64,000 bases of DNA, taken from the NCBI GenBank assembly GCA_043804635.1, contig JAZDIU010000032.1, forward strand, positions 32,950-96,949. The letters are read 5' to 3'. The notes under the pieces were generated by a model, which was given only the letters and a program-made list of their open reading frames with translations, did no database searches and was not told the origin of the DNA. The stretch is from JAZDIU01 sp043804635 (GTDB lineage: Bacteria; Chloroflexota; Dehalococcoidia; Dehalococcoidales; UBA2162). Numbering within the stretch: position 1 is the stretch's first letter; each line of letters begins with the position of its first letter. Shown one piece after another: positions 36,045-43,136 of the stretch. The translations under genes were made by a program, and so were the position numbers.

Positions 36045-36500
36045 CTATCCTCCCCGATATTCAGCCAAAAACTTTTTTGCCTGAGCTATGGTCGTCTTAG
36101 CATTCATCTTTTTATCGATTATCATTACCGGCGCTAAAGCACAACACCCAACGCAGGCTACCCTTTCCAGGCTGAACTTGTAGTCCGGAGTGGTTTCTCC
36201 GGGTTTGATACCAAGCTCCTTTTCGATTTCTTCCAGTATGCGATGACTGCCTTTGACGTGGCAAGCGGTGCCCTGGCAAACCCGGACGGTGTGCTCGCCC
36301 TGGCGTTCGAACCTGAACTGGGCGTAGAAGCTGGCAACACCATAAAGCTCATTCTTGGACATACCCAAAAAATTGGCTACCTCCGATAGCGCTTCAGGTG
36401 GGAGATAGCCAAATTCTTCCTGAACTTTCTGCAGAACGGGGATCGATGCCCCCTTTTGTCCCTTGTAAGGAGCCATAAATGCTAACAGTTTTTCACGCAA
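36045..36500 (-). CDS. NuoE-type 2Fe-2S subunit
   Basis: 151 residues from the TTG at 36500 (LREKLLAFMAP), preceded by GGGAGG at seven bases; the longer frame from 36545 adds 15 residues without a ribosome site. The cluster ligands are CQGTACHVKG and CVGCCALAP in a thioredoxin-like fold, with the usual helical N-terminal part ending SKNELYGVASFYAQF. It is the first gene of the fdh operon; NuoE passes electrons with the NuoF flavin. Confidence 0.92.
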   Translation of the reverse strand: MREKLLAFMAPYKGQKGASIPVLQKVQEEFGYLPPEALSEVANFLGMSKNELYGVASFYAQFRFERQGEHTVRVCQGTACHVKGSHRILEEIEKELGIKPGETTPDYKFSLERVACVGCCALAPVMIIDKKMNAKTTIAQAKKFLAEYRGG

Positions 36501-36575
36501 ATTCAAACCTCCCAGATAGAACTTGCCAAGCGGATAGTTTATCACTAATTAATACCCGATGCAACCCTAAAAATA

Positions 36576-36605
36576 ATTATAGCTTTTTAGCGTGGGTGCT
36601 AACAA
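36576..36605 (-). promoter_or_regulatory. Promoter of the fdh operon
   Basis: On the minus strand TTGTTA (36605-36600), an 18-base spacer and a perfect TATAAT (36581-36576). It lies about 75 bases before the nuoE-type start. Confidence 0.7.
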
Positions 36606-36796
36606 ATTTGAGCTATTGGCGGTCAGCTTTCAGCTATTTGATAAATCCGAAGCACGAAATCCGAATTAAATTCTAAATCACAAATTAAAAACGTTTTATG
36701 ATTTTAGAATTTTAGTATTGTTTCGAGTTTCGATATTCGAATTTCGGATTTATTGCCCTCAAGATTCCATCTTCCGATGGAATTACTTAATCGGGG
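36606..36796. other. AT-rich intergenic stretch with AAATCCGAA-type repeats
   Basis: Between the divergent fdh and remA promoters. AAATCCGAA, GAAATCCGAATT and TTTCGGATTT words occur in both orientations, as in the gap at 8.57-8.65 kb. No gene is visible. Confidence 0.4.
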
Positions 36797-36825
36797 TTGC
36801 CAAACAATTATTAAGGGTATAAAAT
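36797..36825 (+). promoter_or_regulatory. Promoter of remA-gmk
   Basis: TTGCCA (36797-36802), 17 bases, TAAAAT (36820-36825), about 38 bases before the remA start. Confidence 0.65.
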
Positions 36826-36863
36826 GATACGGTCTAATTTTTCCTAGGGGGAGTTAAGAAAGA

Positions 36864-37157
36864 ATGGATGTAGAGCTAGTTCATATTGGGTTCAATAATA
36901 TAATAGCTATGAATCGGGTCATCGCCATAGCTTCGCCGAATTCGGCGCCAACCAAACGGACGATTCTGGAAGCACGAAACAAGGGCATGCTAATCGATAT
37001 GACAAACGGCAGGAGAACTAAAGCCTGTATCGTTACCGATAGCGGGCACATCGTTCTGGCCGCTCTTGCCCCGGAAACTATCGTCGGCCGGTCGCAGATA
37101 GGACAGGCATTATCACCGCTAAAACCAGACCCGAGCGATGAAAAAAGTGAGGCATGA
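36864..37157 (+). CDS. remA: RemA/DUF370 family regulator
   Basis: 97 residues. The whole protein matches the family: [24 protein letters not shown] and [15 protein letters not shown]. In Bacillus subtilis RemA is a DNA-binding regulator of matrix genes; in many phyla it is encoded just before gmk, as here. The ribosome site is weak (GGGGAGTT). It overlaps the gmk start by 20 bases. Its role in this organism is not known. Confidence 0.9.
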   Translation: MDVELVHIGFNNIIAMNRVIAIASPNSAPTKRTILEARNKGMLIDMTNGRRTKACIVTDSGHIVLAALAPETIVGRSQIGQALSPLKPDPSDEKSEA

Positions 37158-37755
37158 AACCTCAGTAAAGCCACTACTCATAGTACTCTCCGGTCCTTCC
37201 GGAGTAGGTAAAGACGCGCTAATCAGCAAACTGAAGAAATCGGCTTTTCCGCTTTCACATATTACCACGGTCACTACAAGAGCTCCCCGCCCCAACGAGA
37301 AAAATAACGTGGACTATCATTTTATTTCCACAGAACTTTTCCAGGAAATGATTAGGCAGGGTGAGCTGCTGGAATCAGCTAATGTTTACGGTAACTGGTA
37401 CGGTGTACCCAGAGAAGCCGTTAAGCAGGCTTTGGATAAAGGACAAGATGTAATCATCAAAGTGGATATCCAGGGAGCTGCCACCATTAAAAAAATCGTG
37501 CCGGAAGCGGTACTTATCTTCGTTACAGCGCCATCCATAGAAGAGATTAAGACGCGACTTACCAGTAGACATTCAGAAAAACCAGACGAACTTACCCGGC
37601 GGTTGAACATGGCAGATAAAGAGATCGAACAGTTACACCTGTTCGACTATGTGGTGGTCAATAAGGCGGATGAAATCGACCGGGCACTGGTGGATATTAA
37701 AGCTATCATTACCGCCGAAAAATGCCGGGTAAACCCTAGAGAGGTTAATCTATAG
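37138..37755 (+). CDS. gmk: Guanylate kinase
   Basis: 205 residues. P-loop [12 protein letters not shown] near residue 16, GMP-binding [17 protein letters not shown] and GNWYGVP, and a lid region ending in [15 protein letters not shown]. It phosphorylates GMP to GDP. The start used overlaps remA; a second ATG ten codons... further in (37154) would still leave the P-loop intact, so the N-terminus is uncertain. Confidence 0.95.
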   Translation: MKKVRHETSVKPLLIVLSGPSGVGKDALISKLKKSAFPLSHITTVTTRAPRPNEKNNVDYHFISTELFQEMIRQGELLESANVYGNWYGVPREAVKQALDKGQDVIIKVDIQGAATIKKIVPEAVLIFVTAPSIEEIKTRLTSRHSEKPDELTRRLNMADKEIEQLHLFDYVVVNKADEIDRALVDIKAIITAEKCRVNPREVNL

Positions 37756-37848
37756 CTAAAATACCAGCTTTAAGAGCATGGTAAAGACGTAACCGAGAAC
37801 CGCACATATCGGGAAAGTCAATATCCAGGCGGTTACGATGGTCCAGGC
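37756..37848 (-). pseudogene. Remnant of a phosphate transporter C-terminus
   Basis: On the minus strand, about 30 codons read AWTIVTAWILTFPICAVLG, then a short tail and TAG. This resembles the last membrane helix of PiT proteins (compare RIVWAWIFTIPAAAAIA at the end of the intact gene at 37922). No start or upstream part is present, so it looks like the leftover of a deleted or duplicated transporter. Confidence 0.5.
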
Positions 37849-37921
37849 TTAAATCCCGTATTGCACTCATCAATTACGGATTATCTGAGAATAGGCGACA
37901 ATTCAGACGTAATTAAGTCAT

Positions 37922-38929
37922 CTAAGACGGTAGAAACAGCTTGACAAGCAAATAAATGGCGGCAGCTATAGCTGCCGCCGCTGGAATAGTGAAAATCCAG
38001 GCCCAAACAATGCGTCTGGCTACATTCCAGCGAACGGACGAAAGACGGTTAGCGGACCCGACACCAGATATCGCCCCGGTGATTACGTGAGTGGTACTTA
38101 CGGGAATTCCGATATGCGTAGCTAAGAAGATGCTGGCTGCACTGGATGTTTCGGCACAAAAGCCATCGATGGGTCTTAACTTAGTTATTTTTTGTCCCAT
38201 AGTTTTAACAATTCTCCACCCACCACTCAGAGTGCCTAAGGCAATAGCGCCGTGGGCACTCAGAACTACCCATAATGGTATCTTGAATTCGGAAATCAAC
38301 CCACCGGCAAAAAGTAGACTCGTAGTAATGCCCATAGTCTTCTGAGCGTCGTTGCCTCCGTGACCAAGACTATAAGCCGCCGCAGAAAAGAGTTGCAGAA
38401 TTCTCGACCACCGATCGACAATTGTCGGAGATAGTTTGTTCAAGTGTATCAACCAGCTAGCGGCAACTTTTAAAGAAAAACCGAGAACTAAGCCTATTAA
38501 AGGCGCCAGCACAATAAAAATAAGCGTTTTAGACCAACCACTGGCGATGATTACTCCGAAGCCACTTTTTGCTATAGCCGCTCCGGCGTATCCACCGATT
38601 AGAGCGTGAGAAGAGCTGCTGGGTAAACCAAAATACCAAGTAATCATATTCCAGGATATGGCTCCAAGTAATCCGGCGAAGATAACAGTCGGAGTTACCG
38701 TGGTGACATCAATCATCCCTTTTCCGATTGTTGAAGCCACATTGGTGCCAAACACCAAAAAAGCAATAAAGTTGAAGAAAGCTGCCCAAATAACAGCCAG
38801 TCTAGGTGACAATACTCTAGTGGAGACAACAGTGGAAATCGAGTTGGCGGCATCATGCATGCCGTTCGTGAAATCGAAAACAAGAGCTAAAAGGATTACA
38901 AATATTATGAACGCTAAGCCCAGTGTCAC
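37922..38929 (-). CDS. pit: Inorganic phosphate transporter, PiT family
   Basis: 335 residues with about ten membrane segments. The duplicated PiT signature appears as DFTNGMHDAANSIST near residue 20 and YSLGHGGNDAQKTMGI near residue 190. It imports phosphate as a metal complex, driven by cation symport. The DUF47 gene lies 48 bases upstream on the same strand, the usual PhoU-like partner of PiT transporters. Confidence 0.94.
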   Translation of the reverse strand: MTLGLAFIIFVILLALVFDFTNGMHDAANSISTVVSTRVLSPRLAVIWAAFFNFIAFLVFGTNVASTIGKGMIDVTTVTPTVIFAGLLGAISWNMITWYFGLPSSSSHALIGGYAGAAIAKSGFGVIIASGWSKTLIFIVLAPLIGLVLGFSLKVAASWLIHLNKLSPTIVDRWSRILQLFSAAAYSLGHGGNDAQKTMGITTSLLFAGGLISEFKIPLWVVLSAHGAIALGTLSGGWRIVKTMGQKITKLRPIDGFCAETSSAASIFLATHIGIPVSTTHVITGAISGVGSANRLSSVRWNVARRIVWAWIFTIPAAAAIAAAIYLLVKLFLPS

Positions 38930-38977
38930 CCTAAATCCCCTGACACCAGTAGAAGGGAAGCCAGAAGAAGAATGCCG

Positions 38978-39607
38978 TCATTCATGCTTCAAAGCTACTC
39001 CCTCGATGACATTGGAAACGTCTTCACACCGGTCGGTGGCAGTCTCCAAATGTCCGTAAATCTCGCGCCATTTAATAATATGGGCGATGTCGGTAACATT
39101 ATCAAAAAGCTCACCGATGGCAGAGCGGTATATAATATCAGCTACGTTCTCAAGACGGTTAACTTCTACGCACTGCTCAAGCATTATTTTCGATTCGGCC
39201 GGGCGGCGCAGATGGGGAATAGCTTTTTCCACTTCGGTTGCCGCCTGAACGACGACATCGGCGAGCTCTTTAGCCCTTTGGTCGGGGTTCTTTACTTTGT
39301 AAATGAGCATGGCATCGGCGGCGGCTTTAATAAAATCAGTGACATCATCCAGGGTATGAGCGAGCAGAGCTATATCTTCGCGGTCGAAAGGAGTAACAAA
39401 AGTCCGATGCAACTGCGCTATAACCTGGTGAGTAATGGAATCCCCCTCGTGCTCTAATTCGGTTATTTCGGCTATTCTAGCCTCAACATTATCCCAGTTA
39501 TAAACCAGCTCTTTCATTTTCTGAGCGGCTCTGACCATATTAGTGGCGCTTTTCTCAAAAAGGTCGTAAAACTTTTCTTCCCGGGGAAGGAAGGACATTC
39601 TAGGCAA
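38978..39607 (-). CDS. DUF47 (PhoU-like) phosphate transport regulator
   Basis: 209 residues from the TTG at 39607, eight bases after AAGGAG; the longer frame from 39664 adds 19 residues that do not fit. MSFLPREEKFYDLFEKSA begins the family domain. The rest is helical, with ELEHEGDSITHQVIAQLHRTF (PhoU-type metal-binding motif) and FDREDIALLAHTLDDVTDFI. It likely controls the adjacent PiT transporter. Confidence 0.9.
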   Translation of the reverse strand: MPRMSFLPREEKFYDLFEKSATNMVRAAQKMKELVYNWDNVEARIAEITELEHEGDSITHQVIAQLHRTFVTPFDREDIALLAHTLDDVTDFIKAAADAMLIYKVKNPDQRAKELADVVVQAATEVEKAIPHLRRPAESKIMLEQCVEVNRLENVADIIYRSAIGELFDNVTDIAHIIKWREIYGHLETATDRCEDVSNVIEGVALKHE

Positions 39608-39716
39608 AGTTATCTCTCCTTTGTTACAGGGGGGGCTTAATCCAAGCGTGTTAATTCTAGTCAAAGATACCAGCGCTTGTCAAGGTTAAAAGGGTCAGGC
39701 TGAACGGAGGGTTTCC

Positions 39717-39745
39717 TTGACACCTATACTGGCAAAGGATATACT
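39717..39745 (+). promoter_or_regulatory. Consensus promoter of the initiator tRNA gene
   Basis: TTGACA (39717-39722), 17 bases, TATACT (39740-39745). Transcription would begin near 39752, about seven bases before the tRNA. Confidence 0.88.
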
Positions 39746-39758
39746 CAAACTGTGAGGA

Positions 39759-39833
39759 CGCGGGGTGGAGCAGTGGCAGCTCGTCGGGCTCATAACCCGA
39801 AGGTCGTTGGTTCAAATCCAACCCCCGCTACCA
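39759..39833 (+). tRNA. Initiator tRNA-Met (CAT), 3' CCA encoded
   Basis: A 75-base cloverleaf with acceptor CGCGGGG/CCCCGCT, leaving the 1-72 pair open (C against T), as expected of initiator tRNA. The anticodon arm has three G-C pairs around GGGCTCATAACCC, and the T-arm GTTCAAATC is standard. The body closely matches what I recall of Escherichia coli tRNA-fMet. The msrA start is 35 bases downstream, so tRNA and msrA may be transcribed together. Confidence 0.96.
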
Positions 39834-39867
39834 ATTTTCTCATAGCTCTATAAGGGGAGGTGTGTTG

Positions 39868-40626
39868 GTGCGGCGTATCATTGCTTTGATTCTCCTTACT
39901 TTACCGACAGTTCTTTTCGCTTGTACCAGTAAAGAAATGGACAAAAGCTCAATTCCATCTAAGCCTTTAGTCGATACCAGGGTTCCATCTGTAACTGAAA
40001 CGGCTACGTTTGCCCTCGGCTGATTCTGGGGACCGGACTCCCGGTTCGGGAGTATCGAAGGTGTGATTCGCACCCGTGTGGGATATGCCGGCGGCACAAC
40101 CAAAAATCCGACCTACCATGATATCGGCGATTATAGCGAAACAGTCCAGATTGATTACGACCCGGCTCGCATCTCTTATGCGGAACTGCTGGATGTATTC
40201 TGGAAAAGCCATAACCCGACTATAGGTCCGTTCTCTATGCAGTACCGCTCCGCCATCTTCTACCATAATGACGAGCAAAAGAAGGCAATAGTGGAATCGA
40301 AACAGCGCGAGGAAGCTAGACTGGGGCAAAAGATACAGACGGCTATCCTCCCTTATTCCGAATTTTACATAGCAGAGGACTACCACCAGAAGTATTCTCT
40401 GCAGGGCGAAGGCGACCTTTTCAAAGAGCTATCTGCTATTTACCCGGACTTTAACGACCTGGTGAACTCAACCGCAGCGGCGCGCCTCAACGGCTATGCC
40501 GGCGGATATGGGGACAAAGAAACCGTAGAGCGGCATCTAAACGAGTTGGGTCTTTCTGATGCCGGCAAAAAACGTTTAATACAGATTTCCGGTCAGGGTC
40601 TGGAACCGGCCTGCCCGGTATCATAG
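39868..40626 (+). CDS. msrA: Selenocysteine-containing peptide methionine sulfoxide reductase MsrA (lipoprotein)
   Basis: 252 residues if TGA at 40021-40023 is read as selenocysteine (residue 52). The frame runs through it as ATFALG-U-FWGPDSRFG, exactly the MsrA catalytic position normally Cys (GCFWG). The rest is a complete MsrA: TRVGYAGGTTKNPTYHD, SHNPTIGPF, and AEDYHQKY. The GTG at 39868 lies seven bases after GGGGAGG and gives a lipoprotein signal (LPTVLFAC, Cys19), so the enzyme is exported. One later Cys (PACPVS at the C-terminus) could resolve. A SECIS-like hairpin follows the TGA. Gene callers start it only at 40063, losing the active site. Confidence 0.85.
40024..40060 (+). promoter_or_regulatory. 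Bacterial SECIS-like hairpin of msrA
   Basis: After the TGA, 20 bases lead to a perfect seven-base-pair stem ACTCCCG/CGGGAGT (40037-40043 and 40047-40053) with loop GTT. The loop begins with G and lies within the distance range known for bacterial SECIS elements. Confidence 0.72.
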
Positions 40627-40667
40627 AACTTCAGAAATATGCAAAAGCACAGCGAAAGGTTTGAGCT

Positions 40668-41015
40668 TTGCCGAAGAACAATCCTCGCATAAAACGGGAA
40701 GCCAGGACCCTTTCCGCAATGATATCGCTCTACTGCCATAATCGGCACAAAGGCAACAAACTATGCTCCGAGTGTGAAACATTGCTCGACTATGCCTTAA
40801 AACGTCTTGAAAAGTGCCCTTTTCAAGATAATAAACCGACCTGCGCTAAGTGCCCGGTGCATTGCTATCAGGCATCGATGAGAGAGCAAATTAGAGCAGT
40901 GATGAGATATTTAGGACCGCGTATGATGTACCATCACCCAATGCTGGCTTTATTTCATCTTATGGACAAAAGCCGGGGCAAAACTCAAAAACCAAAAATC
41001 ATCCTTCACAAATGA
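40668..41015 (+). CDS. Nitrous oxide-stimulated promoter family protein (YbgA-unrelated small Cys protein)
   Basis: 115 residues starting at a TTG with a weak AAAGG ribosome site. KREARTLSAMISLYCHNRH, then LCSECETLLDYALKRLEKCPF and KPTCAKCPVHCYQ, match the small Cys-rich family named after a nitrous oxide-stimulated promoter. The seven cysteines suggest metal or Fe-S binding. Function is unknown. It follows msrA by 41 bases and may share its transcript. A ten-base-pair hairpin overlaps its stop codon. Confidence 0.75.
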   Translation: MPKNNPRIKREARTLSAMISLYCHNRHKGNKLCSECETLLDYALKRLEKCPFQDNKPTCAKCPVHCYQASMREQIRAVMRYLGPRMMYHHPMLALFHLMDKSRGKTQKPKIILHK

Positions 41016-41223
41016 AGGATGAAGCCACCTCTCAAAAACTTAAACCTGCTACGCCCTCTCTTAACGCAATTCTAACTTCTACTTTTTAGCCTTTCAAGCT
41101 GACCTGCAAAAGAATTAGGGGTTTTGTTACCGATATTTAGGTAATTTTACGTATACCCTATCTAACTTGAATCGCTTAATATTTAACTGAGTGAGTTTTC
41201 TCCAGCGCTCGTCGAGGAGGTAA

Positions 41224-41502
41224 ATGACTATCGATCGGTTTCGGGATTTGATACTCAGTATATTGGGAATAGTGGCAATAATAGTGCTCATTTTCGTTAC
41301 TATGCTTCAGTATTCCCTGTATGTTCGTGGTAAAAAGGTACTGGACAACGTCATAGCGACTACAGATAAGATTCAGTCGGTATCGACATTCGTAACCGAC
41401 GAAGTGGCAAAGCCTTTAAGTCAGCTAGCAACCATAATTCGGGGAATATGCCAGGGATTCGGCATAATCGACAACTTTTTTAAAAAAAGGAGGGAAAAAT
41501 GA
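41224..41502 (+). CDS. Small membrane-anchored protein (DUF948-like)
   Basis: 92 residues. One N-terminal membrane helix (about residues 9-32) is followed by a helical tail with VLDNVIATTDKIQSVSTFV, resembling DUF948-type proteins that are often paired with YtxH proteins. CGAGGAGG lies three bases before the ATG. It overlaps the next gene by four bases (ATGA), so the two are coupled. Confidence 0.75.
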   Translation: MTIDRFRDLILSILGIVAIIVLIFVTMLQYSLYVRGKKVLDNVIATTDKIQSVSTFVTDEVAKPLSQLATIIRGICQGFGIIDNFFKKRREK

Positions 41503-41735
41503 CAACCAGCGACTCGGCTACAGGATTTGGACTTGGATTACTGGCCGGGGCGATTATCGGAGTAGCGATTGGATTTCTCTACGCTCCGAAATCGGGGCGG
41601 GAAACCAGAGCGATGCTTAAAGAGAGGGCTGAGGACATCAGAGACCAGGCTGAAGATGTGATGGAGAAAGCGAAGGAGAAAGTAGCCCAGGTAAAAGGAA
41701 AACTCGGGAAGGCTGCCGAAGATTTTGCAGAGTAA
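41499..41735 (+). CDS. YtxH-domain protein
   Basis: 78 residues. The Gly-rich membrane segment GFGLGLLAGAIIGVAIGFLYAPKSGRETR is the YtxH signature; the rest is a charged amphipathic helix (AEDIRDQAEDVMEKAKEK). YtxH proteins are small general-stress membrane proteins of unknown mechanism. AAGGAGGG precedes the ATG inside the upstream gene. Confidence 0.88.
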   Translation: MTTSDSATGFGLGLLAGAIIGVAIGFLYAPKSGRETRAMLKERAEDIRDQAEDVMEKAKEKVAQVKGKLGKAAEDFAE

Positions 41736-41796
41736 ATGACTTTCCAGTTTTCAGCGCAAAGTATTCATTCAACCCGCGCCGGTTTTAGACCTTGGC

Positions 41797-41874
41797 ACGA
41801 GCGGTGTGTGGCTGCGAAAAATGTCATTGGGCAGGCTCAAGGATAGTGGGAGCAGAGTTGAAACACCGCTCGTG
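41797..41874. repeat. Long-range inverted repeat in intergenic DNA
   Basis: Perfect 12-base arms CACGAGCGGTGT (41797-41808) and ACACCGCTCGTG (41863-41874) enclose 54 bases. The 235-base gap between the YtxH and AI-2E genes holds no gene. No T-run follows, so it is not an ordinary terminator. Confidence 0.55.
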
Positions 41875-41970
41875 TCTACGTCAGGCTCAGCGAGGAGAAT
41901 TTCTTTTCCATTTTTTTGATTCCCCAGACATCGTAGAGGGACAAAACGTTTCCCTGAACCCGGAGGGTTA

Positions 41971-43122
41971 ATGGCAAAAATACTGGGAAAGTATTGGAAT
42001 TTATTCCTGGTAATAGCCGGATTAGTTATTGTCTTCTGGGTTGCCTATGCTTTACGGAGCATTCTTCTCCCGTTCATATTAGGGATAGTGTTTCTTTACA
42101 TTTTATCGCCAGTAATTTCGTGGCTGGAGACCAAGCTACCATAAAGGGGGCAATGGAAACGAAACGGGCGTGTTTACGCAATTCTAATATCCTACGTTGT
42201 AATATTGGGTCTGGTTGGCTTACTCTTCCTGATTATAGTTAATACTCTATCCGCTTCAGCCTCCGCTCTAGCTCAGGATACACCACAACTTTTTTCTAAT
42301 GTCATAAGAACATTACAAGAGTGGACCAATTCGTTTCGAGCTCTGGCTCCCACGGAACTACGCAGTCAAGTAGACACTTTAGTCCAGGATGCCGGCACTG
42401 CTTTCTATAACGCCGTCCACGATATTGCCATAAGAGGCGTAGTTCAACTTCCCCTGGTAGCCGGTAGCATCATTAGCCTAATCGTTACGCCAGTTTTTCT
42501 TTTCTATATTATCAGGGATAAAGAAAAATTCATCTCAATCTTAAATTCATGCCCGGAGTGGTTTTGCCGCCATATCCGGAACATCGGCGCAATTCTCGAA
42601 TGGGTATTGGGCAGATACATCCGGGCACAGCTATTACTTGGATCAGTGGTCGGCACCGCCACAATGGTCGGGCTGCTCATCATAGGAGCACCGTTTGCTT
42701 TTCTACTAGCTATTATTGCCGGAGTAGCTGAAATGGTGCCGATGATTGGACCGGTGGTCAGTACCATATTCGCCTTATTTGTCACATTGGCACTTGCCCC
42801 GGGAAAAGTAATCTGGGTAGGTATTCTATTTATCGGCGTTCAGATATTGGAAAACGTTTTTCTGGTGCCGAGGATTCAAGGAGCCCAGCTTCGAATTCAC
42901 CCGGCCGTAGCTTTAGTAGTACTTATCATTGGAGCTTACATTGCCGGCATCTGGGGACTCATCTTAGCAGTACCGTTGACAGCAACCACGGTCAAATTAA
43001 GTCAATATGCATATCGGTTCATTCGTGAGGAAAATCAAACTGAAAAAAGAAAATCCCTTACTAACGAACCTGATAAAAAAGTCAGCGAATTGATTACCAG
43101 TGGAACAAGCAAAACGGAATAA
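41971..43122 (+). pseudogene. AI-2E family transporter (YdiK/PerM-type), interrupted by an ochre stop
   Basis: From an ATG after GGAGGG, 57 codons give two membrane helices ending SWLETKLP, then TAA (42142-42144). The same frame continues RGQWKRNGRVYAILISY and runs to 43122 with the rest of an AI-2E family membrane protein (PGKVIWVGILFIGVQILENVFLVPRIQG). Restoring one base of the stop would give a normal protein of about 383 residues. Either a nonsense mutation or a base error. A TTG at 42205 could in principle restart translation. Confidence 0.8.
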
Positions 43123-43136
43123 AGTCTCGGAACTTG

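Noticed and set aside
42142..42144. Recoding of the stop in the AI-2E gene
   Set aside because: The codon is TAA, not TGA or TAG, and no hairpin like a SECIS follows.
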